Of a stretch of DNA of 64,000 bases, positions 26,591-34,687 are shown one piece after another. Position numbers and translations under genes: made by a program. The notes beneath the pieces were generated by a model. It was given only the letters and a program-made list of their open reading frames with translations, ran no database searches and had not been told where the DNA came from. The stretch's first letter is position 1. Each line of letters begins with the position of its first letter. Source of the DNA: Paraburkholderia sprentiae WSM5005 (GTDB taxonomy: Bacteria; Pseudomonadota; Gammaproteobacteria; Burkholderiales; Burkholderiaceae); NCBI RefSeq assembly GCF_001865575.2, contig NZ_CP017565.2, forward strand, positions 1-64,000, in the 5' to 3' direction.

Positions 26591-27730
26591 ATGACTGTAA
26601 GAGGAAGAGGGCTGTCGCCCGAGCAGTACGAGTGGCTTCAGCGAAAGCTCGCCGGATTCCAGCTTTCTGCCGAGCAATGGATCTCGCTCCTTGTGAGCTA
26701 TGGCGTGCCTGCGGACCGTCTCACCGGCAACGCATGCGCATGCCCTGTATGTGGCGGAACCGACCGCTTCACCTATGACAACAAACGTGGGCGGGGCGAC
26801 TGGGTATGCCGTCATTGCGACAACGGTGATGTGATGGCGGGCGACGGCCTTCAGTTGATCACACGCCTCAACCGGATCGGACTGTACCGGCTGATGCGTG
26901 AGATTGACGGCGGTCCCGCGCCGCGGGCGACCCGGCTTCCCGGCGTTGCCGAAGTACCCAGGCCGAAGCGCAAGGCAAGCCCGCAGTTCATTGCGAGGCG
27001 TCTCACCTCAATGTGGGATGCCGCGAAACCCTTGGCCGCAGGTGACCTGGTGATGCGTTATCTGGGCGCTCGCGTGCCCGGCTTGCGCGTTGCACCGTCG
27101 CCGGCGCTGCGGCTCGGCATGCTGGAGTACCGGCACGAGAAGAAGGTAATCGGCAGCTGGCCAGGCATTCTCGCGCGCTTCGAATTGCCCGATGGACGCC
27201 TCGGTACGCTGCACCGGACATTCCTTGAACGATCGGCACCGTCAAAGGCGCGGATCGTTTCGTCCGACGGCGAGATCCTCGACGCGAAGCTCAACGACAT
27301 GACACTGAATCAGCTTGGCGGGGGAGCCGTGCGTCTGATGGAGCCAGTCAATGGCGAAATCGGTGTCGCGGAGGGTCTCGAGACGGCCTGTGCCGCTCAC
27401 ATGCTGTTCGATGTGCCGATGTGGTATTGCCTGAACGTCGTGCTGCTGCGCCAGTTCGTGGTGCCCGAAGGTCTGGGCATTCGCGTCGTGCACATCTTCG
27501 TTGACTACGATGCGGTCGGTCCAAAGACCGGCAAGTCGGTCGGTGTAGCGGGTGGCGTCAAACTGGCGAAGCGCCTGAGGGCCGAAGGGTTCACCGCCAT
27601 CGTTCACCGGCCGCGCGTGCGCGGAACCGACTTCGCTGATGAGTGGCTTGCATGGTGCGCGAACAGGGTGCCGTCGCTGGAGGCGCGTCGCGGCATCGGG
27701 GAAGCTGCCCGGCTTGCCGCTGCCGTCTGA
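26591..27730 (+). CDS. Toprim primase with zinc ribbon
   Basis: A 379-residue DNA primase of the phage/plasmid type. An N-terminal zinc ribbon, CPVCGGTDRF followed by WVCRHC (about residues 53-79), matches the Gene4-type zinc-binding domain of primase-helicases. A Toprim-like domain lies in the C-terminal half, with VAEGLETACAA giving the acidic Glu (about residue 258) and VVHIFVDYDAVG giving the DxD-like pair (about residues 302-304). No helicase domain is fused. It would prime plasmid replication or the transferred strand. It starts 66 bp after a terminator-like hairpin, with AAAGGAGAGTGATCT before the ATG. Confidence 0.85.
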   Translation: MTVRGRGLSPEQYEWLQRKLAGFQLSAEQWISLLVSYGVPADRLTGNACACPVCGGTDRFTYDNKRGRGDWVCRHCDNGDVMAGDGLQLITRLNRIGLYRLMREIDGGPAPRATRLPGVAEVPRPKRKASPQFIARRLTSMWDAAKPLAAGDLVMRYLGARVPGLRVAPSPALRLGMLEYRHEKKVIGSWPGILARFELPDGRLGTLHRTFLERSAPSKARIVSSDGEILDAKLNDMTLNQLGGGAVRLMEPVNGEIGVAEGLETACAAHMLFDVPMWYCLNVVLLRQFVVPEGLGIRVVHIFVDYDAVGPKTGKSVGVAGGVKLAKRLRAEGFTAIVHRPRVRGTDFADEWLAWCANRVPSLEARRGIGEAARLAAAV

Positions 27731-27780
27731 AGCATCACAGCAGTTTTTAACGCGGCGTCAGCCGCAATCTTTTACCTTGC

Positions 27781-27803
27781 CCGGTGGGGATATTCCCCAC
27801 CGG
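27781..27803 (+). promoter_or_regulatory. Perfect hairpin in the leader of the gene at 27840
   Basis: CCGGTGGGGA-TAT-TCCCCACCGG, a 10-bp perfect stem 37 bp before an ATG and without a T-run. It is of the same style as the GGGAA/TTCCC hairpins that precede other small genes of this plasmid. Confidence 0.5.
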
Positions 27804-27839
27804 GGAATGTCACGTCGGGCTATTTTTCTGGAGAAGAAA

Positions 27840-28064
27840 ATGCGCCCGTTCAAGGTTCTCGTGGGTGGTTTTGCGATCGTTGCGACCAACGGTGCGGAAG
27901 GTGGCCGTCAGCCGGTAGGCAAGTCGGATGCTGTCGCCTTTGACGTAATAGACCGCAAGGCCGCAGGCAATACGAAATACGCCAGCCGCGATCAGACGTT
28001 TACCGATGCGTGGGACTTTTGCACACGCCGTCTTGCTATCGTTGCAGCCAGCCGGCCGCATTGA
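27840..28064 (+). CDS. Small hypothetical protein
   Basis: A 74-residue protein starting MRPFKVLVGGFAIVATNG (ATG 27840, after GGAGAAGAAA). No membrane segment or signal that I am sure of; the C-terminus is DQTFTDAWDFCTRRLAIVAASRPH. Family unknown. It is framed by a hairpin upstream and a strong terminator 17 bp downstream, which supports it as a separately expressed gene. Confidence 0.6.
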   Translation: MRPFKVLVGGFAIVATNGAEGGRQPVGKSDAVAFDVIDRKAAGNTKYASRDQTFTDAWDFCTRRLAIVAASRPH

Positions 28065-28080
28065 TAACCCCTGAAACAAC

Positions 28081-28112
28081 AGCGGCTCCCAAAAGGGAGC
28101 CGCTTTTTTTTT
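28081..28112 (+). terminator. Intrinsic terminator
   Basis: AGCGGCTCCC-AAAA-GGGAGCCGCT followed by a run of T. It closes the SSB/primase block and faces a converging minus-strand operon. Confidence 0.92.
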
Positions 28113-28131
28113 GTCTGTAGCCTGTGGTCAT

Positions 28132-28386
28132 TCAGGATTTCAAGATCGCCAGGCATACCACCGTAACGATGGCGAAGACTTTCCACAGCCTCCACACCTC
28201 GCTCGCCCACACCGCTCCGCCCGCACCAGTGAGCAGCACCACGACGCACAGGTCCATGTTGACGTGCATGTGGGCGAGCCATGCGCCGAAGACCCATAGT
28301 GCGACGCTGGCGATGAAGATGACTACGCGCCGCAAGAAGAACGGCAGCGCCATGAAATTCGTGTAGCAGACCGACAGTCGATCCAT
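28132..28386 (-). CDS. Small polytopic membrane protein
   Basis: An 84-residue hydrophobic protein with about three membrane segments (VVIFIASVALWVFGAWLAHM, MDLCVVVLLTGAGGAVW, VFAIVTVVCLAILKS). GGAGGAG stands 8 nt before the ATG, supporting the start. It lies 18 bp downstream of another small membrane protein and shares promoter P3. Family unknown. Confidence 0.65.
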   Translation of the reverse strand: MDRLSVCYTNFMALPFFLRRVVIFIASVALWVFGAWLAHMHVNMDLCVVVLLTGAGGAVWASEVWRLWKVFAIVTVVCLAILKS

Positions 28387-28404
28387 AGCTCACTCCTCCG
28401 AGAA

Positions 28405-28542
28405 CTACTTCAACAGGTGCTGCACGAGATCCAGGCTGTTCCAGCCCGCGATACCAGAAGCAACCAGCGTTGCGATAAAGAGCCACGTGCGCAGTTCGTT
28501 GAGCGGCAGGCCGCCCCGTACGATTTCGATCAGTTCGAGCAT
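28405..28542 (-). CDS. Very small membrane protein (45 residues)
   Basis: MLELIEIVRGG start with GGAGG 5 nt before the ATG; one membrane segment (TWLFIATLVASGIAGW). First gene behind promoter P3, with a roughly 60-nt leader. Function unknown; two small hydrophobic proteins in a row next to a partition locus could act on entry exclusion or the membrane, but nothing in the sequence proves this. Confidence 0.6.
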   Translation of the reverse strand: MLELIEIVRGGLPLNELRTWLFIATLVASGIAGWNSLDLVQHLLK

Positions 28543-28608
28543 ACAACCTCCAGTTGGTGTTGCACCGGTGCAAGGCGCGTCGCGCCATGAACACCGATGC
28601 GATGACCC

Positions 28609-28638
28609 ATCTTCGCACCACCACGCCAAACTCAAGTC
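28609..28638 (-). promoter_or_regulatory. Minus-strand promoter, GACTTGACTT class (P3)
   Basis: Minus strand: GACTTGAGTTT with -35 TTGAGT (28630-28635), 15-bp spacer, -10 GAAGAT (28609-28614), then GGG. One base differs from the class consensus in the -35. Confidence 0.6.
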
Positions 28639-28645
28639 GCCACGC

Positions 28646-29011
28646 TCAGATGAACGAGCTGAACGCATCGGCTATTTCATTGATGTCGTAACTGCGCACA
28701 GGGCCGCCATCGTTGGATTGAACCTGACTCTGTTGCGTGTCGACCGTGGCTTCTGGCACAACGTTTGGTGCCTTTTCCGGTTGACGCAGGCGCGCGGCCG
28801 CGGGCCGCGCCTCCGTGGTAACGGTGACAGCGCCAGCAAAGGAAGGCGCTGCTTCCATGCCTGCCAATCCTTGCCCGCGTAGGGCAGCCTCCGCAAGAGA
28901 ACGAAGTAGGGCGGCACGCTCCCTGTATGACGATGTCCGGCTCAGTCGTGCATGCAGAAGCGGCGTGGTCACCGCGTCGATGACCAGCTTCATGTCGAAC
29001 TTCTCGCTCAT
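28646..29011 (-). CDS. ParR/StbB-like partition adaptor
   Basis: A 121-residue protein overlapping the end of the actin-like gene by 4 nt (ATGA), the usual parM-parR arrangement. The N-terminal half is basic and helical (LLHARLSRTSSYRERAALLRSLAEAAL), which would suit binding of the repeat array upstream of parM; the C-terminal part is Gln/Pro-rich and ends in an acidic-hydrophobic helix (YDINEIADAFSSFI) that could bind the actin-like partner. No sequence family is claimed; the role follows from position and size. Confidence 0.6.
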   Translation of the reverse strand: MSEKFDMKLVIDAVTTPLLHARLSRTSSYRERAALLRSLAEAALRGQGLAGMEAAPSFAGAVTVTTEARPAAARLRQPEKAPNVVPEATVDTQQSQVQSNDGGPVRSYDINEIADAFSSFI

Positions 29012-30024
29012 GCTTTTGCAGCAGCGCGCTCGCGCGTGAGGCCAGCTTCGCCGACGATCAGAAAGCCCTTTACGTTCGCCATGCAGGGCGACTCGATGAC
29101 TTCCAGCATGACGCGCGGGAATGCCTTCCGGATGGCGGGCACATACAGGGGACCGGCGCCCCCCGACAGGATGATCGATCGCGCATTCGTCAGTTGCCCG
29201 ACGTTGTTCTGCATTTCCTTCACGATACCGGCGATGACCGGTTGTGACTGTTCCAGGTATGGGTCAAGGTCGATGTCGTTGCCATAGAAAAAGAATGGCT
29301 TGCGCTCGCGCAACGCCTTGTCAATGCGTTCGATGTCCTCGACCTGTTCGTCCTGGTCGCGGGAAATGAGTGCCGCGATGCGCTGATAAATCTGCGATGC
29401 GCCGCCCGGAATACCGTCGCTTCGCTTGTCGTCCATCGTGAAGCCATTTGCATAGACCCAGTCGGTCGTGAAATAGCCAACGTCGATGACGAGATGTGCG
29501 CTGTCCCGACCGAACTCGCTCTGGCGGTTGGCCGACGCAGCGACGAGCGAGCCCAGCGGCTGGGGGATGACCACGACCTTGTCGACGGTAACCCGTCCTG
29601 CGCCGAAATCAAATGTGCCTGTGAAGCGGTCACGCAAGGCGCTTGAATATTTCTTCATGTTGTGGACCGGCAGGCCGAGCACCAGGCGTTCGATATGTGT
29701 CACGCCTGCGAAGTGAACAGCGCCGGCGAGCAGGGCCGCGTAGTTGTCGGAAAAAACGAAATCATTCGACAGGGCGCGGCCGGTATTGCCGTAAGCGGCA
29801 GTCAGGGACACGTCGGGGCCGACCTCATACTCGATCTGGTCGATAACAATGGTCACGACCTTGCGCGACGCGAGCACGCTGTCGCCGTAGCCGGACAGCG
29901 CGCGGCTTGCAGCGAGCGGCGCGAGGGAGGGGAACATCCCCGTCGCGATGCTGCCGCTGGCCGCGCGGTGAGCGTACTTGGTGTTGCCATAGCCGACGTC
30001 GACTGCGAAGACGGAAGTTTTCAA
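29008..30024 (-). CDS. parM: Actin-like partition ATPase, PRTRC protein D / ParM-StbA family
   Basis: A 338-residue actin-fold ATPase that would form filaments pushing plasmid copies apart. Visible motifs are the phosphate-1 loop VDVGYGNTKYA (about 9-19), the phosphate-2 loop VIDVGYFTTDW (about 178-188) and the adenosine loop LSGGAGPLYVP (about 292-302). This is the type of StbA/ParM protein counted as PRTRC protein D; the other PRTRC genes are at 45.5-51.4 kb, so here the cassette is split. It is co-transcribed with the ParR-like gene from promoter P4 and preceded by CTGACA repeats that look like a centromere. Confidence 0.85.
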   Translation of the reverse strand: MKTSVFAVDVGYGNTKYAHRAASGSIATGMFPSLAPLAASRALSGYGDSVLASRKVVTIVIDQIEYEVGPDVSLTAAYGNTGRALSNDFVFSDNYAALLAGAVHFAGVTHIERLVLGLPVHNMKKYSSALRDRFTGTFDFGAGRVTVDKVVVIPQPLGSLVAASANRQSEFGRDSAHLVIDVGYFTTDWVYANGFTMDDKRSDGIPGGASQIYQRIAALISRDQDEQVEDIERIDKALRERKPFFFYGNDIDLDPYLEQSQPVIAGIVKEMQNNVGQLTNARSIILSGGAGPLYVPAIRKAFPRVMLEVIESPCMANVKGFLIVGEAGLTRERAAAKA

Positions 30025-30056
30025 GGTGACTCCATTCGATATGAGTGGTCCGGGCC

Positions 30057-30205
30057 AAAGTGACAGAAAACTGACAGATAAGTATCAGTTTGAGTTGCCG
30101 CATCGACTTGGGGGCCGACGAACTATCCGATATCTGACAGACAAGTGTCAGTTTGGATGGCTCGACGGGGTTTGCTGGTCAAACTGACACTTTTCTGTCA
30201 GTTCT
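30057..30205. repeat. CTGACA/TGTCAG repeat array upstream of parM (centromere-like)
   Basis: At least three clusters in 150 bp: ACTGACAG near 30069 with flanking TGACAG and TATCAGTTT, CTGACAG with GTGTCAGTTT near 30134, and AACTGACAC with CTGTCAGTT near 30181. Each cluster pairs a CTGACA with an inverted TGTCAG. Repeats upstream of a parM gene normally serve as the centromere and the autoregulatory site bound by ParR. Confidence 0.65.
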
Positions 30206-30215
30206 GCCTGGTTTC

Positions 30216-30245
30216 AGTCTATCGAGCGCCCGTCAAAGTCAAGTC
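30216..30245 (-). promoter_or_regulatory. Minus-strand promoter, GACTTGACTT class (P4)
   Basis: Minus strand: GACTTGACTTT, -35 TTGACT (30237-30242), 15-bp spacer, -10 TAGACT (30216-30221). The transcript would run through the CTGACA repeat array into parM. Confidence 0.65.
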
Positions 30246-30302
30246 AGCAAAGCCAGCGGGTTCTGCGCAGCTTTCGGGCGACGCAGGCGCTCATATCGTC
30301 GC

Positions 30303-30436
30303 TATGCTTGGCTCACCTACCGCGTCGATGACGCATCGAAACAGAGTGCAAGGCACTCGCACGTCCATACCTTCGGGCCCGCAATGGGCCAAAACACAGT
30401 AACTGACCGGGCCGCACAATGAAGCGGCCTTTTTCT
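30303..30436 (+). ncRNA. Candidate small RNA: leader family member B plus its own terminator
   Basis: A -10 like TATGCT (30303-30308) precedes GCGTC (30322-30326)/GACGC (30330-30334) and ATCGA, as in the other leaders. Then come GAGTGC-AAG-GCACTC, GGGCCC-GCAAT-GGGCC and a terminator GGCCGC (30410-30415)/GCGGCC (30424-30429) with a T-run. There is no plausible ORF with a ribosome site in the roughly 120-nt transcript, so this copy looks like a free-standing structured RNA rather than an mRNA leader. Confidence 0.5.
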
Positions 30437-31170
30437 GAATCAGATCAAGTCCACAGTGGTCCACCATGAGGACCACCGGACAGTGCGATATCCATACGAT
30501 TGGCGGCGGTTTGCCGCGATGTGACGCAATGAGGACATGTGGAGAGACCGGACACCGGACACTTTTCGCATGCTCATCGGCGTCTTCACACGCCCTTACA
30601 GCGATGGCTGGGTGCGCTCACGAAGCCCGATACACCGCGGTGGAGATGAGCGACTTGGGGGCGGGGGAAGTCTTGCGGGGCGGCACAGACCGGAGCACCG
30701 CGATTCCCTGACGGAAGAGGACACGGCGCGCGCGGCCGTACACAAACGCGTATCAGGTATTGCCCGGCCCGTAGCGAGGGGGCGTCACCGCGAAGCGGCG
30801 AACGAACCCGACGCGCGAAGCGTCACGCTGGCAGGGTAGCCACGAAGCTGCATCAGGCGGGATGACCCGCGCAGCGCGACGGCAGGGATGCCTCGCGAAT
30901 ACGTCGGTGGCGTTTCGCGCGAAGCGCAATGCACGCCGGCAGGCAGCAGGTTGGACAGTCGGACGGCATGCTCTTCCCATGCATCTGGCTGATCGGATGG
31001 AATCGCTAAAGGAACGGAAGGCAGGACCCCGACGCCGGGGAAACGGCGAAGCCGCACAGGCGGCGAAGAAAGGACAGCCCGCTGGTTCGGGTCACGGCAT
31101 CAGGTAGGGGTGCTGCGAACCAGCGGGCGCGGGGCAACGATACTGCGGCGGGGTCGCCGCGCGGAGCGTC
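30437..31170. other. Gene-poor 730-bp region before the recombinase
   Basis: I see no convincing gene. It holds an inverted repeat TGGTCC-ACCATGA-GGACCA near 30455, several short copies of GACCGGACA-like sequence (30470-30560) and, from 30780 to 31170, repeated CGAAGCG / CGCGAAGCG words (for example near 30790, 30816, 30918 and 31160). A recombination target for the adjacent recombinase is a reasonable guess. Confidence 0.4.
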
Positions 31171-32316
31171 ATGATGGCCGCCATTCTCAACGTGCGCGCA
31201 GTGGTGAAAAAATACAGATTCGCTCCCGAGTTCAGGGATGCGCTGCTCGCTCTCCTCGATACTCACGTCACGCAAATCCACAGCACCACCCGAATCAGTC
31301 ACAAAGCTCTGTCGGTGAAGACGCAGGAACGGCGGGCGAGCGCGCTGTGCAAGTCATTCAGGGAGTTGCGCAATCACGGCTATACGTTGCAGACGCCGTG
31401 GTCTCTGAAGCACAAGCACGTCGAATTTCTCGTCACGTACTGGGTCGCGGATGGCCAGAGCGGCGGGACGATCGAGAACAAGCTGACGTACCTGCGGGCG
31501 ATCGCGCAATGGATGGGCAAGCCGAAACTGGTGCGAACGCTGGCGGACTATGTTGACCGGCGCGAGCATGGTCTTGTGCGCAGCTATGTCGCCACAGAGG
31601 ACAAGTCATGGGAGGCGCACGGCATTGATGCAGCAGCGAAGATCGAGGAGATTGCCAGGACGTGCCCCTATACGGCGGTGCAACTGAAACTGCAGGCGGC
31701 GTTCGGTGTGCGCGTCGAGGAGAGTTTCATGTTGCGGCCGGTTGAGGCCGTGCGCAATCCACAGATGCTTGCGGTCGTACGCGGCACGAAGGGCGGTCTG
31801 CCGCGCGAGGTGCCGATCGAGTCGAAGATGGCGATTCTTGAAGAAGCGGCGCGTCTCAGCAACGGAGTCACGGGCTCGACCGTGCCCGCTGACCGGACGC
31901 TCAAGCAATGGCGTGACTGGTATTACTACGTGCTGGAAAAGCACGGGGTGACGAAGGCGGGTCTGGGGATCACGAGCCACGGCTTGCGCCACGCCTACCT
32001 GCAATCACTCTATGAGCGGACAGCAGGAACGCCGGCGCCGATCAAACGGGCGGGTGAGCGCCCCGATCCGCAGTTGCATCAGCAGGCGATGCGCCGAGTC
32101 GTTCAGGCGGCCGGCCACAGCCGTGTGACTAAGGCGAACGCGTACCTGTCGACGTTCGCGAGACAGGAGCGGCTACAGAAGAAGTTGCCCACGGTGGAGG
32201 AAGTGCGCGAGGCGCTCATGAGTGCCGACGGCAACAAGAGCCACGCGGCCGCGGCTCTTGGTATATCGCGTCAGGCGCTCTATCGCATACTTGGGGGCGG
32301 GAGCAGGCGTGATTGA
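31171..32316 (+). CDS. Tyrosine recombinase with C-terminal Fis-type HTH
   Basis: A 381-residue site-specific recombinase of the phage integrase class with a DNA-binding N-terminal domain (about 1-110; KSFRELRNHGYTLQTPWSLKHKHVEFLV). The catalytic residues can be followed: Arg in AAFGVRVEESFML (about 181), HGLRHAY (about 270-276), the AGHSR box (about 314-318) and Tyr in NAYLSTF (about 325). After the active site comes a Fis-like helix-turn-helix (SHAAAALGISRQALYRIL, about 356-373), an unusual addition. It may resolve plasmid multimers or move a cassette; no attachment sites were proved. The start is ATGATG at 31171/31174. Confidence 0.82.
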   Translation: MMAAILNVRAVVKKYRFAPEFRDALLALLDTHVTQIHSTTRISHKALSVKTQERRASALCKSFRELRNHGYTLQTPWSLKHKHVEFLVTYWVADGQSGGTIENKLTYLRAIAQWMGKPKLVRTLADYVDRREHGLVRSYVATEDKSWEAHGIDAAAKIEEIARTCPYTAVQLKLQAAFGVRVEESFMLRPVEAVRNPQMLAVVRGTKGGLPREVPIESKMAILEEAARLSNGVTGSTVPADRTLKQWRDWYYYVLEKHGVTKAGLGITSHGLRHAYLQSLYERTAGTPAPIKRAGERPDPQLHQQAMRRVVQAAGHSRVTKANAYLSTFARQERLQKKLPTVEEVREALMSADGNKSHAAAALGISRQALYRILGGGSRRD

Positions 32317-32447
32317 GCCGGTGCAGTCGGGCAATGAAACGGAAATAGAGCTGTCATACGCCTGCTCCTGAGTGCTGCGCGTGACGCACAATGGAATTTC
32401 TCTCGGCTTCTGGCCGCGGCCTTCCGAAAGCGCCAGAGCACTTTGAC

Positions 32448-32467
32448 AACCGGCTCCCGAGCCGGTT
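32448..32467. terminator. Hairpin between convergent genes
   Basis: AACCGGCTC-CC-GAGCCGGTT, a perfect 9-bp stem followed by TTCCCCCCC rather than a T-run. It lies between the recombinase and the converging Lar-like gene and may stop transcription from either side. Confidence 0.5.
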
Positions 32468-32479
32468 TCCCCCCCCCGG

Positions 32480-33151
32480 CTACCAGCGATCGCGGTCCGG
32501 CATTGCGTCGACAGCCAGTGCGATGCGGTCCTCAAACAGACACTGGTCATGCTCGCTGGGCGAAGGGATCTTCGGAAACTGCACGTATCGTTCTCCGTCA
32601 ATATCGACCCACTTCGCCAGTTGCACCAGCTTCCGGTAGCGCGCAGCGTCCTTCAGCACAGGGTCGATCGGCCAGCTGTCGATCGTTGAGACCGTGGCGT
32701 CGACGAGCCTCCGGGCGAGCATCGCGAACAGGGGACCACGCGTTTCCCAGTCTTCGTCATTGGCGGCGAGCATGTTAATCACCATCTGCGAATCACAGGC
32801 GCCAAGCTCTTTCTCGATCAGGTCGCGAAGATCACCCTCGTTGATCCTCGGGCGGGTCAACCGGCGATTCCAGATATGGCCGCACCGGGTCATCGCGGCC
32901 TTCTCGTCCTTGCCCACCGGCAACCACGGGGTCGACATGCCGCAGTCATTGCAGTAGATGCAGACCAATTTTTCAGTTTGTGGAGCAAACGCGGGGCGGG
33001 GCATCACATCGCCGATGACGGGCGGGCCGGCGTGACGGCCGTATTTTCCATAGTCAAAGGAAGAGGCACTGGTTTCCGCGACAACCCGTTGCGAAAACCC
33101 AAGGGTGCCGCGGCCGCCGCAGTGGTCGCAGGGATAAAGTTGTTCGTACAT
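32480..33151 (-). CDS. Lar-like zinc-ribbon protein
   Basis: A 223-residue protein. The N-terminal part has the pattern of restriction-alleviation (Lar) proteins: YPCDHCGGRGTLGF (about 7-20), a second Cys pair YCNDCGMSTPW (about 66-76) and the closing AAMTRCGHIWNRRL helix (about 85-98). The C-terminal 120 residues are helical and end with a segment common in phage proteins (ARYRKLVQLAKWVDIDGERYVQFP). Lar proteins modulate type I restriction; whether this one does is not shown. It is last in a minus-strand series. Confidence 0.6.
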   Translation of the reverse strand: MYEQLYPCDHCGGRGTLGFSQRVVAETSASSFDYGKYGRHAGPPVIGDVMPRPAFAPQTEKLVCIYCNDCGMSTPWLPVGKDEKAAMTRCGHIWNRRLTRPRINEGDLRDLIEKELGACDSQMVINMLAANDEDWETRGPLFAMLARRLVDATVSTIDSWPIDPVLKDAARYRKLVQLAKWVDIDGERYVQFPKIPSPSEHDQCLFEDRIALAVDAMPDRDRW

Positions 33152-33249
33152 TGTCCGGATCTTCGCGCCATTGGCTGGAGATGTTTCCAGGCATTATCGT
33201 TGGTCATGGGTCGCGCGAAAAGCCGATTTACAAACGGTAAGGCGCCGCT

Positions 33250-34110
33250 TCAGGTATGAAGAATTGGTTCAGGGAAAGCATCGTGCACCCGGCCGTCGAG
33301 TTCGCGACCGGCGGCCTTTTTGCCGATCCGGCCCACCGGCTGTTCCGAGGGCCTCGAGCCGTGAGCCCATTCGCCCCATTGCTTGAAGAAGAACGGGACC
33401 TCCGCGGCAGCGCACTGATCGCGCAGCGAGCGTGCCCAATCGAGATGCATCGGCCGGGCGCCACGTCCGCTTTCGCCACCACCAATCACCCAGTCCAGCG
33501 CCTCGAGGGCGTTGGTGTGATCCCGCCAGTCACTGCTCGCGAACATGCCTTCGAAGCTCACGGGGCCCAGAAGAGGCTCCATCGAGAGGAAGCGGACATG
33601 GGCGGGCACCGCAAGCAGCTTGGGGATGTCACGGTCGGCTTCCGCCTGATTGACGATCGTTGCGCCGAGCCAGACGTTGTCACGGCCCGCAAGCCAATCG
33701 CGCGATCGCGCGCGAGCGACCATGTCGGACACATTGCCGATGCGCTTCGTAAGCAACAGCCAGTTCAGGTTCGGCGTGCGCTCGATCAGCTCGAACAGAT
33801 CGTGGCGCCATAGCGGATCAACCTCGTTGTCGAACACGTCGGCGAGCGAGGCGCAGAACACGCGCTGCCGGCGACCGTGCTGCGCGAAGAACTCATCATG
33901 CCGCGCATTCCACTGCAGCGGCTTGCGCCAGTTCGCGGCGGAGGTGCGGCGGCGTGGCGCGCCCGGGCCCCAGTTAATCGGCGTGCCGCCGGCAAAGCGC
34001 GCGTTGCGCGTCTCTGCGTAGCAGTGGTCGCAACCCGGGCCGACCTTCTGGCAGCCTTCCCAGGAATTGAACGAATGGTCGGTCCATTCGATCCTGCTGT
34101 TCTGGCTCAT
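33250..34110 (-). CDS. DUF5131 / phage Gp37-Gp68 family protein
   Basis: A 286-residue protein with the family hallmark RIEWTDHSFNSWEGCQKVGPGCDHCYAE at the N-terminus, whose Cys residues resemble a radical-SAM-like Fe-S site. Further conserved segments are VFCASLADVFD, NLNWLLLTKRIGN, NVWLGATIVNQ, FLSMEPLLGPV and DWVIGGGESG. Family members occur in phages and plasmids; their reaction is not established. GGGAGA lies just before the ATG. It ends about 98 bp before the Lar-like gene start and follows the next gene upstream by 12 bp, so the three are probably one operon from P5. Confidence 0.85.
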   Translation of the reverse strand: MSQNSRIEWTDHSFNSWEGCQKVGPGCDHCYAETRNARFAGGTPINWGPGAPRRRTSAANWRKPLQWNARHDEFFAQHGRRQRVFCASLADVFDNEVDPLWRHDLFELIERTPNLNWLLLTKRIGNVSDMVARARSRDWLAGRDNVWLGATIVNQAEADRDIPKLLAVPAHVRFLSMEPLLGPVSFEGMFASSDWRDHTNALEALDWVIGGGESGRGARPMHLDWARSLRDQCAAAEVPFFFKQWGEWAHGSRPSEQPVGRIGKKAAGRELDGRVHDAFPEPILHT

Positions 34111-34122
34111 GTCGTCTCCCGC

Positions 34123-34578
34123 TCAGACACATTCGGTATCGTGGGACAGTAACGCGAGCGTTCCGCACCGGCGGGCGCTCTTTTCGATGGCGTCGAGCCA
34201 CGGCAGGAAGACATCATCGCCGAGATCGCGCGGCGCGGCTGCCGGGACGATCAGATGGTCCATCTGCGTGCCTGTCGAACTGATCGCGGCGCGTGTATTC
34301 GCGTCGGGCACCGCCCAGAAGTACCAGCGCTGGACAAAGTACCACCAGGTCTTTGCGCGCTCGAGCTCCGTCCACGTCGCGCTGAAGTCGAGAACGGATC
34401 CGATGCTGCTGAAGAACACACAGCGCACACCAGTCGAGCTCGCAGCAGCGACGACTATGTGGCGGCCCGACGAGAGGGATGCGGGATCGTGGCAGGCGCA
34501 GGCCAGGGCGGGGTATCGCCCGAGCCAGTCGAGCGAGCGCGAGATCGCGCGTTCAAGAAAAAAGGTTTTCCCAAGCAT
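34123..34578 (-). CDS. Hypothetical protein
   Basis: A 151-residue protein starting at MLGKTFFLERAISRSLDWLGRYP. The start is fixed by promoter P5 about 50 bp upstream; the longer frame crosses that promoter. It contains VVAAASSTGVRCVFFSSIGSVLDF and a Trp-rich segment (KTWWYFVQRWYFWAVPD). No family recognised. First gene of the P5 operon with DUF5131 and the Lar-like gene. Confidence 0.6.
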   Translation of the reverse strand: MLGKTFFLERAISRSLDWLGRYPALACACHDPASLSSGRHIVVAAASSTGVRCVFFSSIGSVLDFSATWTELERAKTWWYFVQRWYFWAVPDANTRAAISSTGTQMDHLIVPAAAPRDLGDDVFLPWLDAIEKSARRCGTLALLSHDTECV

Positions 34579-34629
34579 GGATGACTCCGGTAGTTGGATA
34601 GCCCGATCGGAGACCGGGCGTGCAGTTCC

Positions 34630-34659
34630 ATCTTGCCCTTCGCAGCGCGAAGTCAAGCT
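34630..34659 (-). promoter_or_regulatory. Minus-strand promoter, GACTTGACTT class (P5)
   Basis: Minus strand: GCTTGACTT with -35 TTGACT (34651-34656), 15-bp spacer, -10 CAAGAT (34630-34635), then GGA. Confidence 0.65.
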
Positions 34660-34687
34660 TCCCCGTTCGTGATGGCGAGCCGGTCTG

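Noticed and set aside
30057..30205. CRISPR-like array
   Set aside because: The CTGACA units are 6-9 bp, unevenly spaced and inverted, with no 25-40 bp repeats or uniform spacers; no cas genes are in the window.
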